A stretch of 64,000 nucleotides of DNA from Bacteroidales bacterium (GCA_017455205.1 JAFTBM010000024.1:1-64000); one strand, 5' to 3'. Numbered from the stretch's first letter, positions 25,009 through 34,537 are shown. Made by a program: numbers and translations. The notes: a model not told the origin generated them from the letters alone.

Positions 25009-26291
25009 CCCACCTCCGCACCCTCCTCGTCGCCCTCGCAGCCCTGCTCTGCCCCCTGGCCGCCGCAGCGCAGACCGTGGAATATGTCGACGATGAGGCC
25101 TGCGGATGCGAACTCGTCTTCATCGATGGCATCCAGACCACCACCGACGGCACCCTCTACGGCTTCCGCCGAGCCGACGGCACCACCATCGCCCCCAACC
25201 GCTATGCCTACGTCGACCACTTCCACGGCGACTACTGCAAAGTCTATCTCGACCGCAGCCACTGCGGAATGATTGACCGCGAGGGCAATGAGATTGTTCC
25301 CTGCCTCTACTCCGACCTCGACTACCCCGCCGAAGGACGCATCCTCGCCATCAGCGAAGGCCGCATGGGTCACCTCAACATGCGCGGCGAAGTGGTCATC
25401 CCCCTGCAATACCGACAGGCAGGCAACTTCTCTGAAGGCTTGGCACCAGTGCTTATTGACCTTGACAGCTTCAGCATCGCCTGCACCTTTATCGACACCA
25501 ACGGGCAACAGGTCTTCCCACCCATCTATCAAAACGTCATGCCCTTCTGCGAAGGCTATGCCCCCGTCCGCCGCTACGACCGCTGGGGACTCATCGACCA
25601 CACTGGCCGCGAAGTCTTGCCCACCCGCTACGAAGAAATGACCACCCCACAGAACGGCCACTTCTTCACTGGCGACTCCGCCCACTGGGCACTCTTCGAC
25701 TACTCCATGCAGCCACTCACCCCCTTCGTCTACGACTGGACTGCCGCCGAGGCCGACCGCCGCATCCCCGTCCGCCGCAATGGTAAGTACGGCTTCCTCG
25801 ATCCCAGCGGCCACGAGGTCATCCCCTGCATCTACGACCTCACTGGCATCTTCCGCCTCGGGCGCACCATGGTGAAACTGGCTGACCACTACGGCATCAT
25901 CGACACCACAGGCCGCATCATCCTCCCCATCGACTACGACGACCGCACCCCGACGGGCATGAAATACATGTACTACGACAGCCTCGCCCTCGTGGAAAAG
26001 GACGGCAAACTCGGCTTCGTCGACCTCGAAGGCCACCTCTCCATCCCCTTCTACTTCGAAGGAGCCTACCACTTCTCCGAAGGTCTCGCCTGCGTCAAGC
26101 ACAAAGGTGCATGGGGCTACATCGACACCCACGGCGAAGTCTACATCCCCTTCGCCTTCCAATACGCCAGCCCCTACGAATGGGGACGCGCCGAGGTGGT
26201 CTACGACGGCAACGTCAGCCACATCGACCGCCGCGGCAAATGCGTCAAAAACTGCAAAGGCATCATCGCATGGAGAGACTACACCGAATAG
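25005..26291 (+). CDS. Exported WG-repeat protein
   Basis: The 428-residue protein has a signal peptide (MTHLRTLLVALAALLCPLAA) and about nine WG repeats with the pattern GxIDxxGxEVxPxxYD, for example WGLIDHTGREVLPTRYEE and YGFLDPSGHEVIPCIYD. WG repeats form beta-rich surfaces of unknown ligand. Two Cys near the N-terminus (EACGCEL) and two near the C-terminus (KCVKNCKG) may form disulfides. It is translationally coupled to BatE through an ATGA overlap. Its link to Bat function is only contextual. Confidence 0.85.
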   Translation: MTHLRTLLVALAALLCPLAAAAQTVEYVDDEACGCELVFIDGIQTTTDGTLYGFRRADGTTIAPNRYAYVDHFHGDYCKVYLDRSHCGMIDREGNEIVPCLYSDLDYPAEGRILAISEGRMGHLNMRGEVVIPLQYRQAGNFSEGLAPVLIDLDSFSIACTFIDTNGQQVFPPIYQNVMPFCEGYAPVRRYDRWGLIDHTGREVLPTRYEEMTTPQNGHFFTGDSAHWALFDYSMQPLTPFVYDWTAAEADRRIPVRRNGKYGFLDPSGHEVIPCIYDLTGIFRLGRTMVKLADHYGIIDTTGRIILPIDYDDRTPTGMKYMYYDSLALVEKDGKLGFVDLEGHLSIPFYFEGAYHFSEGLACVKHKGAWGYIDTHGEVYIPFAFQYASPYEWGRAEVVYDGNVSHIDRRGKCVKNCKGIIAWRDYTE

Positions 26292-26743
26292 CCACCCACA
26301 GCGGCATGGTAACCGCCGTTCAGCCAGGCAGCGTCAGCGTGGAAATCAAGGCCACCAGTGCCTGCGCCACCTGCCAGGCACATGCCCACTGCGGCTTCGC
26401 CGAATCGAAAACCAAAACCCTCACCATCCCCTCTGCCGACTGGCAGCAATACGCCGAAGGCCAGACCGTCAGCGTCGGCATCGACGAGAGCCACGGCCTG
26501 GCTGCCGTCTGGATTGCCTACCTCCTGCCCGCCCTACTGCTGATAGCCTTCGCCGCAGGCGGCACCCTCGTCGGACTGCCCGAATGGGCTGTAGCCCTCG
26601 GCTCCATCGGAGCACTGCTGCTCTACCTCGTAGTGCTCTACCTGCGCCGCCAACGCCTCGAAAGCCGCTTCCGCCTCACCCTCTCGCACCACTCCCCCTC
26701 CTCCCCCATCCAACCACCCACCCAATCTCCCTCGCCATGCTAA
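26270..26743 (+). CDS. RseC/SoxR-reducing-system family protein
   Basis: The 157-residue membrane protein begins with a small N-terminal domain carrying the family cysteine cluster CATCQAHAHCGF (about 30-41). Two transmembrane helices follow at about 82-125 (VWIAYLLPALLLIAFAAGG, ALGSIGALLLYLVVLYL) and a Ser/Pro-rich tail. RseC-like proteins modulate redox-responsive regulators, and in Bacteroidetes they usually precede the rnf genes; no rnf gene is nearby here. The ATG lies inside the WG gene (22-bp overlap) and the stop overlaps the ruvC start. Confidence 0.82.
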   Translation: MERLHRIATHSGMVTAVQPGSVSVEIKATSACATCQAHAHCGFAESKTKTLTIPSADWQQYAEGQTVSVGIDESHGLAAVWIAYLLPALLLIAFAAGGTLVGLPEWAVALGSIGALLLYLVVLYLRRQRLESRFRLTLSHHSPSSPIQPPTQSPSPC

Positions 26744-27318
26744 TCCTCGGCATCGACCCCGGCACACGCATCCTCGGCTACAGCCTCCTCGACAACGAAG
26801 ACGCCCACATCCGCATCCTCGCCATGGACGTCCTCTACCTCAAACGCCTCCCCGACTTCAACCAGCGCATCCGCCGCATCTTCGACTCCACCCTCCGCAT
26901 CATCGACTCCTTCCACCCAGACCACCTCGCCATCGAAGCCCCCTTCTTCGGCAAAAACGTACAATCCATGCTCAAACTCGGGCGTGCACAAGGCGTGGCC
27001 ATCGCCGCAGCCATGAGCCGCGACCTAAGCTACACCGAGTATGAACCCGCCACCGTCAAACAAACCGTCACTGGCAACGGCAACGCCACCAAAGAGCAGG
27101 TAGCCTCCATGCTCCAATCCATCCTCCACTTCGACCAATCGCCCCAATACCTCGATGCCACCGACGCCCTCGCCGTGGCCTACACCTGCCACATGCAATT
27201 CACCAACCCCCTATCCGACCTCCGCAGCCAGCTGCTCCCCTCGAAAAACACCCGCCACAAATCAACCAAAAAGCAATGGTCCGACTTCGTCAGCCAAAAC
27301 CCCGACATCGTGCAGTAA
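26737..27318 (+). CDS. ruvC: Crossover junction endodeoxyribonuclease RuvC
   Basis: The 193-residue enzyme resolves Holliday junctions. The RNase H-like catalytic acids are visible: Asp in LGIDPGTRILGY (residue 7), Glu in AIEAPFFGKN (about 68) and Asp pair in YLDATDALAVAYTC (about 140). The central GNGNATKEQV matches the family DNA-binding loop. The ATG at 26737 overlaps the upstream stop. Length is close to the usual 160-190. ruvAB are not in the window. Confidence 0.95.
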   Translation: MLILGIDPGTRILGYSLLDNEDAHIRILAMDVLYLKRLPDFNQRIRRIFDSTLRIIDSFHPDHLAIEAPFFGKNVQSMLKLGRAQGVAIAAAMSRDLSYTEYEPATVKQTVTGNGNATKEQVASMLQSILHFDQSPQYLDATDALAVAYTCHMQFTNPLSDLRSQLLPSKNTRHKSTKKQWSDFVSQNPDIVQ

Positions 27319-28529
27319 TCCTCTGGCTGCTGGCAGCCGCCCTCGTGCCGCTCGTCGCCTGCCGCCGTGCTGCACCCACTGCCAAGCTCTTCGACCCCTC
27401 GCAAGTGGCCTTCTCGGCCACCTACAACCCCCTCTTCGACTCCCAACTCTACCCCTCCATGATACTCGCCACCACCAGCACCAGCCAACCACCAGCCGAA
27501 ACCTTCACCGCCACCCTCACCTCGCCAGCCGACAACGCCGTGCTCCGCATCGTCATCGACTCCTCATCGCTCAACTACGTCACCATCTTCCAAGAAATCC
27601 TCCCCCGCCGCGGACAGACCTACACCTTCCAACCCTCCATCAAGTGGAAATACGACCAGCTCCGAAGCCTCCGCCAACCCCGCACCATCGACCTCACCTT
27701 CACCTGCTACATCAACGACGAGGAAGTGGACATCAAAAACCTCCACCTCAACTGCCGCTCTGTCAACGAATGCCCCCTCTCGCTCCTCTACCAAGGCCGC
27801 ACCACCGACTTCCGCTACCTCTTCGCTGCCTACGTCAATGAGGATCACCCCCAAATCGAACAAATCCTCGCCGACATACTCGCCCAGGGCACCGTCAGCC
27901 GCTTCTCGGGCTACCAGAACGGTCCAGAAAGCGTCCGCCGACAAGTCTTCTCCATCTGGTACTACATCCTCAACCGCGGCATAGCCTACTCCTCCATCAC
28001 CTGCACCTCCAACCCCTCGCCACGTGCCAACGTCCAGCACATACGCTTCTTCGACGAGGTGTGGGAAACCCGACAGGCCAACTGCGTCGATGCCTGCGTG
28101 TTCTTCGCCTCCATCCTGCGCAAAATCGGTCTCAAACCCGTCATCTTCGTCGAACCCTGCCACGCCTACCTCGGCTACTACACCGACAAAAACCGCCGCC
28201 ACCTCGAACTCCTCGAAACCACCATCACCGCCTGGGTCAACTTCCCCGACATCGAACGCAACCTACGCGACGATGGTCTCCTCGACGATGCCCAATTCCT
28301 CAAAATCAGCAAATACCTCGACGATAAGGACATCGAGCGCTACCACAACCACCAACTCGACATCGATGCCCTCAAACTCGCCGTTGCACGCAACCTCTTC
28401 AGCAAAGCCACCGACTACGACCGCGAAACCTACCAAGCCAACCTCGCCCACTTTGCCGACACCGCCAGCATCACCTACCAGCGCCTCGACATCGAGCAAC
28501 TCCGCCAATCGGTGCAACCTATCAACTGA
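27276..28529 (+). CDS. Lipoprotein with transglutaminase-like domain
   Basis: The 417-residue protein has an N-terminal signal with lipobox LVAC (Cys at about residue 29). The middle (IRFFDEVWETRQANCVDACV then FFASILRKIGLKPVIF, EPCHAYLGYYTD) looks like a transglutaminase-like core, with Cys in NCVDACV and His in CHAYLGYY as candidate catalytic residues; the third (Asp) is probably in YYTD. It starts 43 bp before the ruvC stop in another frame. It could be a periplasmic peptidase or a structural pseudoenzyme. It ends the plus-strand run that begins with MoxR. Confidence 0.65.
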   Translation: MVRLRQPKPRHRAVILWLLAAALVPLVACRRAAPTAKLFDPSQVAFSATYNPLFDSQLYPSMILATTSTSQPPAETFTATLTSPADNAVLRIVIDSSSLNYVTIFQEILPRRGQTYTFQPSIKWKYDQLRSLRQPRTIDLTFTCYINDEEVDIKNLHLNCRSVNECPLSLLYQGRTTDFRYLFAAYVNEDHPQIEQILADILAQGTVSRFSGYQNGPESVRRQVFSIWYYILNRGIAYSSITCTSNPSPRANVQHIRFFDEVWETRQANCVDACVFFASILRKIGLKPVIFVEPCHAYLGYYTDKNRRHLELLETTITAWVNFPDIERNLRDDGLLDDAQFLKISKYLDDKDIERYHNHQLDIDALKLAVARNLFSKATDYDRETYQANLAHFADTASITYQRLDIEQLRQSVQPIN

Positions 28530-28626
28530 CAATCCTCCCCCATTTTTGCACCACAACCAACTGGCAATCAATATAATAAACTTGAATTAGAAGCCTAACT
28601 ATCTAATAATCAAGCTCCAATAGGCA

Positions 28627-28715
28627 CCATCTCCGTGTCATCTCCGTGTCATCTCCGTGTCACCTCCGTGTCACCTCCGACTCCAGTCGGACATGGCACG
28701 GAGCAAACAGGGAGG
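28627..28715. repeat. 11-bp-phased array, copy 2
   Basis: CTCCGTGTCA occurs at 28631, 28642, 28653 and 28664, exactly 11 bp apart. The next cell forms a perfect 7-bp hairpin, TCCGACT with AGTCGGA. The right arm is short, with GCACG at 28696 and AACAGG at 28706. Further right, CCAAGTCCCTAC (near 28738) also occurs just after copy 1. The 28.53-28.86 kb gap holds only this element and the pepD promoter. Confidence 0.8.
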
Positions 28716-28826
28716 AAAGAGGGGAATGCCACGCACCAAGTCCCTACCGCTCATTCACCCACCCGCTAATACTCCCCAGCAAGGCCGCCCGCCGAAGAAA
28801 ATCGCCTCCTATTCGAAAAAAAAGCG

Positions 28827-28834
28827 TAAATTTG
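28827..28834 (+). promoter_or_regulatory. TAnnTTTG box of the dipeptidase gene
   Basis: TAAATTTG matches the -7 consensus and lies 28 bp before the chosen ATG at 28863. A -33 element is not obvious. Confidence 0.55.
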
Positions 28835-28862
28835 CAACTTGATAGCAACAAAACCACCCGAT

Positions 28863-30350
28863 ATGAAAGCATCTAAATCCACCTCTGCAGCAGCAGCCAC
28901 AAACGCCCTGCAAGGGTTGCAACCCGAGCGCCTGTGGCATTGGTTTGGCGAAATACTGCGTATTCCCCGCCCCTCAAAACATGAGGAGCGCATCTCGGCT
29001 TGGCTCGCAGCCTGGGGCAAGGACCACGGCTTGGAGACCCAACGGGACAAGCTGGGCAACATCCTCATACGCAAGCCCGCAAGCCAAGGCTACGAACAGA
29101 GCGCCTCGGTCTGCCTCCAAGCCCACATGGATATGGTCTGCGAAAAGAACTCCGACAAGCGGTTCGACTTCCTCACCGATGCCATCCAGCCTGTGCTGAA
29201 AGAGGGTTGGCTTGGCGCCGATGGCACCACCCTCGGTGCCGACGACGGCATCGGCGTGGCCACCATCCTCGCTATCCTGGAGGACGACACGCTGCCTCAC
29301 CCCCCGCTCGAAGCCCTCATCACGGTGGACGAGGAGACGGGGCTGACTGGTGCCGCTGGCTTGAGCCGCCATTGGCTCAAAAGCGAGATTATGCTCAACT
29401 TCGACGACGAGGACGAGGGCGAGTACTGCATCGGATGCGCCGGTGGCATCGACACCACGGCCGAGATCGCCTACACCCCGCAGCCCACTCCTGCCCACCA
29501 CAAAGCCTTTCTGCTGAAAGTCAGCGGCCTGCAAGGTGGCCACAGCGGCGACGACATCAATCGCGGACGTGGCTGTGCCATCAAGCTGCTCAACCGCATC
29601 CTCTGGGAAGGTGCCTGCACGCAGCAGATGCGCTTGGCCCGATTCGAGGGCGGCAACCTGCGCAACGCCATCGCCCGCGAGGCCGAGGCAGTGGTGGCAG
29701 TGCCCGAGGCTGGTGCGCGAGCGTTCAAGACTATGGCCACCCGCATGGCCAAAGAGATGGTGTTTGAGCTGCGCTCCACCGAGCCTGGCCTCGAATTCGA
29801 AATCCGCGAATGGCAAATGCCCTCGGTGGTGGTAGATCCCTCAAGCCAGGAGCGGCTGCTGGGTGCACTCTATGCCTGCGCCCACGGGGTATTGGCCATG
29901 AGCCGCGAGATACCCAACTTTGTGGAGACCTCCACCAACTTGGCCTCGGTCAAGATGGCTGACGGATGCTTCCGCATCGCCACCAGCCAGCGCAGCAGTA
30001 GCGAGAGCGCCAAGCACGCGGCTGCCTCGAAAATCGAGGCTACCTTCCGCCTGGCGGGAGCTCGGGTGAGCCACAGCGACGGCTACCCCGGCTGGACACC
30101 CAACCCCGACAGCCGCGTGCTGCAGGTGGGCATCGAGGTCTACCGCCGCCTCTACGGCAAGGAACCTGTCGTCCGAGCCATCCATGCTGGACTTGAGTGC
30201 GGCCTCATCGGGCAGAAATACCCCCAAATGGACATGATAAGCTACGGTCCCACGATGCGTGGAGTCCACAGCCCCGACGAGCGCATCGAAATTCGGACAG
30301 TGGAGATGTTCTGGCAGCAGACGCTCGAGATACTGAAGCAGCTCAAATAG
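28863..30350 (+). CDS. pepD: Aminoacyl-histidine dipeptidase (PepD-type, M20)
   Basis: The 495-residue cytosolic metallopeptidase shows the M20 zinc ligands: His and Asp in CLQAHMDMVCEK, the bridging Asp in GADDGIGVA, Glu-Glu in VDEETGLTGAAG, and a later His in IHAGLECGLIG. It hydrolyses Xaa-His and related dipeptides. The dimerisation domain (FLLKVSGLQGGHSGDDINRG) is intact. Length matches the family. The ATG at 28863 is preferred to 28839 because 28839 is almost on top of the promoter box. It converges on aroK with 6 bp between stops. Confidence 0.94.
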   Translation: MKASKSTSAAAATNALQGLQPERLWHWFGEILRIPRPSKHEERISAWLAAWGKDHGLETQRDKLGNILIRKPASQGYEQSASVCLQAHMDMVCEKNSDKRFDFLTDAIQPVLKEGWLGADGTTLGADDGIGVATILAILEDDTLPHPPLEALITVDEETGLTGAAGLSRHWLKSEIMLNFDDEDEGEYCIGCAGGIDTTAEIAYTPQPTPAHHKAFLLKVSGLQGGHSGDDINRGRGCAIKLLNRILWEGACTQQMRLARFEGGNLRNAIAREAEAVVAVPEAGARAFKTMATRMAKEMVFELRSTEPGLEFEIREWQMPSVVVDPSSQERLLGALYACAHGVLAMSREIPNFVETSTNLASVKMADGCFRIATSQRSSSESAKHAAASKIEATFRLAGARVSHSDGYPGWTPNPDSRVLQVGIEVYRRLYGKEPVVRAIHAGLECGLIGQKYPQMDMISYGPTMRGVHSPDERIEIRTVEMFWQQTLEILKQLK

Positions 30351-30356
30351 CTCCGC

Positions 30357-30866
30357 CTACTCACCGCCGCCTCGCAGCAGCCACAGGACATCGTTCACCT
30401 GCGGCTGCTGCCCGTTGATGGCAAACGTGGCACGCCGATAGTAAGGCTCGCGTTCAGCCAAGCCGCGTTCAATCCGTTGCCGCAGTTCGTCGCCCGATAG
30501 CTCGCGGTCGAGCGGGCGGCGGTTGCGCGAGCCGCAGGCTCGCGCATAAAGTGCCTCCACCGACATTTGCAAGTAGACAGCCTGCCCGTGGGAAAGGATG
30601 AAGTCCATATTGTCGGCATAGCAGGGCGTGCCTCCGCCAGTGGCCACCACCACGTCGTCCAACTTCGCGGTTTCACGTAGCACCTCGGCCTCAAGCGGGC
30701 GGAATGCCGCTTCACCAAATTGCGAGAAGAACCGCTGTACCGTGTAGTGATATTTCTGCTCAAACAGGCGGTCGGTATCCACAAAGTCCACCCCCAGTGC
30801 TTCGGCCAGCTGCCGACCAAAGGTAGACTTCCCGCTGTAGGTATAACCCACTATATAGCACCTCAT
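30357..30866 (-). CDS. aroK: Shikimate kinase
   Basis: The 169-residue P-loop kinase has Walker A GYTYSGKST (residues 7-15), shikimate-binding DTD (about 31-33), GGGTPC (about 77-82) and the lid Arg-rich stretch SRNRRPLDREL. It phosphorylates shikimate in chorismate synthesis. The usual GMMGSGKS loop reads GYTYSGKS, as in other Bacteroidetes. The ATG overlaps the recN stop by 4 bp. Confidence 0.93.
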   Translation of the reverse strand: MRCYIVGYTYSGKSTFGRQLAEALGVDFVDTDRLFEQKYHYTVQRFFSQFGEAAFRPLEAEVLRETAKLDDVVVATGGGTPCYADNMDFILSHGQAVYLQMSVEALYARACGSRNRRPLDRELSGDELRQRIERGLAEREPYYRRATFAINGQQPQVNDVLWLLRGGGE

Positions 30867-32530
30867 TGCATAAGTTCTTTGGCGGTTTGAAGGGCTGCGG
30901 GGGTGGGTGGGTCGCTGCTGAGCATGACGGCCACCTCCTGCACTCGCTCGGCAGCCTCCAGCTGGCGGATGCGCGAGACCGTCTGCTCGCCTTCAATCTG
31001 CTTGTACACCTTCAAGTGCTGACCCGCCTTGGCTGCAATCTGGGGCAGATGGGTGATGGCCACCACCTGCATCCGCTCGGCCATACGGCGCATGATACCG
31101 CCAACCGCTACCGAGATGTCGCCACTGACCCCAGTGTCTATCTCATCGAAAATAATCGTGGGCAACAACGTGCGTGAGGTCAGCACACTCTTGATGGCCA
31201 GCATTAGGCGCGAGAGTTCACCGCCCGAGGCCACGCGCGAAAGGTCGCGCATTTGGCCACCGCGATTGGCATTGAACAGGAACGAGACCTCGTCGTGGCC
31301 ATGCGGGCCGTAGGTCTCGGCTTCGGCAATATCCACTGCAAACTTGGCTTCAGCCATACCGAGGTCGGCCAGCAGGGGGGTAAGGTTGGCTACGAGCAGC
31401 TGTGCGGCCTGCCTACGGCTCGCCGTAAGCTGCACGGCAGCTTGCTGCATAGCCGTGAACGCCTTGTCCACCTGCTCCATCAGGTCGTGGATGCGGTCGT
31501 CGAGCGTGGCGACCGACTGCAATCGGCCATCAATATCGTCGCGAATAGCAATCAACTCCTCCACCGATTCCACGGCGTGCTTCTTCTCAAGCCTATAGAG
31601 AAGCGAGAGGCGGTCGTCCACCTCCTGCAGTCGCTCTGGGTTGTAGGCCACAGCCTCGGAGGCAGATTGTACCTCGGCGTAGATGTCGTCCAGCTCAATC
31701 AGTGCCACCTCCAGCCGATTGGCCAATTCGGATAGCCCTGCCTGGTAAGCCTCCACACGCTGCAGTGCCGACCGAGCCTGACGCAGCTTCGAGAGCGACG
31801 AGGAGCCGCTATCATCGTCCATCAAACCCTCGGCCTCGGCCAATCCTTCGCGAATAGTTCCAGCATGGGCGAGCATATTAGCCTCTTGTTCCAAAGCAGC
31901 CTGTTCGCCTGCCTGCAGACGGGCTGCCGAAAGCTCGTCGAACTGGAACTGAAGGTAGTCGGCCTCCTTGCGAACCCGCAGCTCTTCGGCAGTGAGTTCT
32001 TCGAGCTCACGTTTAAGCTGGGTGTAGACTGCAAATGCCGAGCGATAGGCATCCAAATCCGCACTGCCTCCCTTGCCAGAGGCGGCCACTGTGTCGAGCA
32101 AGCGCAGACGGAAAGTGCTGCCCAGGAGCGTGAGCGTCTGGTGCTGCGAGTGGATATCCACCAGCCGCTCCCCCAACTGGCGGAGGAAAGCGAGCGGCAC
32201 GGGGGTATCGTTCACAAAAGAGCGACTTTTGGCCGAAGGCAGCACCTCGCGCCTGACTATCAGCATCGGGTCGTAATCCACATCGGCTTCGGCAAACATC
32301 GGCTCCAACCCGAGTCCTTCGACATCAAATCGGGCCTCAACCACGCATTTATGTTCCCTATCGGCCAGCACTGCCACATCGGCTCTGCCGCCCAGCAGCA
32401 GCCCCAGTGCACCCAGCAGGATACTCTTTCCGGCCCCAGTTTCTCCAGTAATGGCCACAAAACCGCCAGCGAAATCGATGTCGGATTGGCGGATGAGGGC
32501 GTAGTTTTCAATATGCAATGTCTTCAACAT
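30863..32530 (-). CDS. recN: DNA repair protein RecN
   Basis: The 555-residue SMC-like ATPase has Walker A GETGAGKSI near 30, Q-loop region DIHSQHQ near 120, a coiled-coil middle, the ABC signature ASGGELSRLMLA near 450, Walker B IIFDEIDTGVSG near 475 and the H-loop VVAITHLPQIA. It acts in double-strand break repair. The start at 32530 (MLKTLHIENYALI) is family-typical; the frame extends upstream to 32584 inside sufS. It is the third gene of the DedA-SufS-RecN-AroK run. Confidence 0.95.
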   Translation of the reverse strand: MLKTLHIENYALIRQSDIDFAGGFVAITGETGAGKSILLGALGLLLGGRADVAVLADREHKCVVEARFDVEGLGLEPMFAEADVDYDPMLIVRREVLPSAKSRSFVNDTPVPLAFLRQLGERLVDIHSQHQTLTLLGSTFRLRLLDTVAASGKGGSADLDAYRSAFAVYTQLKRELEELTAEELRVRKEADYLQFQFDELSAARLQAGEQAALEQEANMLAHAGTIREGLAEAEGLMDDDSGSSSLSKLRQARSALQRVEAYQAGLSELANRLEVALIELDDIYAEVQSASEAVAYNPERLQEVDDRLSLLYRLEKKHAVESVEELIAIRDDIDGRLQSVATLDDRIHDLMEQVDKAFTAMQQAAVQLTASRRQAAQLLVANLTPLLADLGMAEAKFAVDIAEAETYGPHGHDEVSFLFNANRGGQMRDLSRVASGGELSRLMLAIKSVLTSRTLLPTIIFDEIDTGVSGDISVAVGGIMRRMAERMQVVAITHLPQIAAKAGQHLKVYKQIEGEQTVSRIRQLEAAERVQEVAVMLSSDPPTPAALQTAKELMQ

Positions 32531-32549
32531 ATCGTTTGGCAATAGTTCA

Positions 32550-33752
32550 TTACTGAAGCATCGGCACCACGCGCCGAAGTGCATCGGTCAGTGCGTCGAT
32601 GTCGGCTCTTGTGGTGTAGGCGGCAAAGCTGGCACGCACTGTTCCAGGGATGCCGTAGCGATCCATCACGGGCTGGGTACAGTGGTGCCCCGTGCGGACG
32701 GCCACTCCCAATTGATCGAGCAGTGTTCCCACATCGTAAGGGTGGCTACTACCCACCAGGAATGACACCACCGAGGCTTTAGCCTTTGCCGTTCCGTAGA
32801 TCTTCACACCCTCTATCTCAAGCAGACGCTCGGTGGCATAGGCCAGTAGGCCGGCCTCATGCTCGGCTATGCGTTCCACACCCACCTGTTGCATAAATTC
32901 CAATGCTTTGCCGAGGCCGATGACATCGCCTACCGAGGGTGTTCCAGCCTCGAACTTGAACGGCAGCTCGTTGTAGGTAGTCCGCTCAAAACTCACCTCG
33001 CTTATCATCTCGCCCCCGCCTTGATAGGGTGGCAACTCGTTCAGAATCTCCTCGCGACCATACATCACCCCCACCCCCATTGGGCCGTACATCTTGTGCC
33101 CCGAGAAGCAATAGAAATCGCACCCCAGCTGCTGCACGTCCACCTTGAGGTGGGGAATGGCCTGTGCCCCGTCCACCAGCACTGGCACCCCATAAGCGTG
33201 GGCAATAGCCACCATCTCGGCAATGGGATTGATGGTGCCCAGCGTGTTTGAGACCTGGGTGATGGCCACGATGCGTGTCCGACTGGTGAAAAGCTGCTGG
33301 TAGGCATCGAGGTCGAGCACACCCTCGTCGCTGAACGGAATGGGTCGCACCCTTGCCCCTGCGAGTTGCCACGGGACGATATTGCTGTGGTGCTCCATGC
33401 CCGAGACAATCACCTCGTCGTCGCCCACAAAATAGCGCCGTGCCACCGACGAGGCCACCAGGTTGATGCTCTCGGTAGTGCCCCGAGTGAAAACCACCTC
33501 GCGGCTATGGCGTGCCCCGATAAACTGCCTCACCTGCTCACGGACGGCCTCATAGCGCTCGGTAGCTTGAGCCGCCAGATAGTGGGCACCACGGTGAATA
33601 TTAGCATTGAGGTGGAGATAATAGTCCGACAAGGCCTCCACCACCGCCAGCGGCTTCTGCGTAGTGGCCGCATTGTCGAGGTAGACCAGCTGCCGACCAT
33701 GCACCACGCTATCCAAAATCGGGAACTGATCCCTAACGTTTAACTCTGTCAT
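32550..33752 (-). CDS. sufS: Cysteine desulfurase SufS
   Basis: The 400-residue PLP enzyme mobilises sulfur from cysteine for iron-sulfur assembly. Key residues are visible: YLDNAATTQKP at the start, EHHSNIVPW, VDGAQAIPH, PLP-lysine in FSGHKMYGPMG (about 222) and active-site Cys in RTGHHCTQPVM (about 357). The other suf genes are not adjacent, which is unusual but known. The ATG overlaps the DedA stop by 4 bp. Confidence 0.95.
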   Translation of the reverse strand: MTELNVRDQFPILDSVVHGRQLVYLDNAATTQKPLAVVEALSDYYLHLNANIHRGAHYLAAQATERYEAVREQVRQFIGARHSREVVFTRGTTESINLVASSVARRYFVGDDEVIVSGMEHHSNIVPWQLAGARVRPIPFSDEGVLDLDAYQQLFTSRTRIVAITQVSNTLGTINPIAEMVAIAHAYGVPVLVDGAQAIPHLKVDVQQLGCDFYCFSGHKMYGPMGVGVMYGREEILNELPPYQGGGEMISEVSFERTTYNELPFKFEAGTPSVGDVIGLGKALEFMQQVGVERIAEHEAGLLAYATERLLEIEGVKIYGTAKAKASVVSFLVGSSHPYDVGTLLDQLGVAVRTGHHCTQPVMDRYGIPGTVRASFAAYTTRADIDALTDALRRVVPMLQ

Positions 33753-34537
33753 TGCTTCCGCTTTTTCTTTTTCACAATCATAACGATAGCCACGGCCACG
33801 GCTGCCACCGCCACCACGGCCACAATAATCACACTCAACTGCTGGCTGTAGCGCTCGATAACCGTCGGGTCAGCTGCCTTGTAGGCCAGCCAACCCAGCA
33901 GGGCAAGCACAATGTTCCAAGCCAAAGCCCCCAGCGTGGTGTAGAGGCAGAACGAGGCCAGGTTCATCCGTGCCAAGCCAGCTGGGATAGAGATCAGCTG
34001 ACGGATGACGGGAATGAAGCGTCCCACCAGCGTGGACATAGCACCGTGGCGGTTGAAATACTCCTCGGCTCGCACCACCTTCTCCTTCGAAAGCTGCAGC
34101 AACCTTCCCAGTCGGCTCTCGGCAAAGGCATAGACAATCGGTCGCCCGAGCCACATGGAGAGGAAATAGTTGATCAAAGCCCCAAGCAGTGCACCAATTG
34201 TCCCAGCCAGCACCACCAGCCAGACGCTCATACCGCCCGCACTCTCGGGGTTGCAGGCCACGTAGACCGCTGGAGGTATCACCACCTCCGACGGGAAGGG
34301 GATAAACGAACTCTCCAGCGTCATCAGTCCGCCTACGGCCAGGTAGTTCATATTAGCATCGTACCAGTGCAGCAGCGAGGCCACCCAACCCGATGAGGCC
34401 GTATCACCCCGCACCGCCTCGGCCACACCTCCGCCCCCTTGGGCACGGAGCTGACCTGCGGCGAGCATCATTCCTATCATCGCCACTGCCACCCACAATT
34501 TCTTCAGACTTCCGTTGTCAGTTTTCTTCAATTTCAT
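33749..34537 (-). CDS. DedA-family membrane protein
   Basis: The 262-residue protein has an N-terminal signal-like segment, an unusual addition for the family, and then a DedA/SNARE-associated domain: ESSFIPFPSEVVIPPA (about 75-90) and GRFIPVIRQLISIPAGLAR (about 170-188), the two re-entrant motifs carrying the conserved acid and arginines. The tail ends in a Lys-rich cytosolic stretch KKKKRK. DedA proteins include undecaprenyl-phosphate flippases and proton-coupled transporters. It is the first gene of the operon with sufS, recN and aroK. Confidence 0.92.
   Translation of the reverse strand: MKLKKTDNGSLKKLWVAVAMIGMMLAAGQLRAQGGGGVAEAVRGDTASSGWVASLLHWYDANMNYLAVGGLMTLESSFIPFPSEVVIPPAVYVACNPESAGGMSVWLVVLAGTIGALLGALINYFLSMWLGRPIVYAFAESRLGRLLQLSKEKVVRAEEYFNRHGAMSTLVGRFIPVIRQLISIPAGLARMNLASFCLYTTLGALAWNIVLALLGWLAYKAADPTVIERYSQQLSVIIVAVVAVAAVAVAIVMIVKKKKRKQ

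Noticed and set aside
24585..26222. 545-residue open frame on the minus strand
   Set aside because: It is antisense to batE and the WG-repeat gene, lacks a start context and is Asp/Val/Gly-rich in the way GC-rich antisense frames are.
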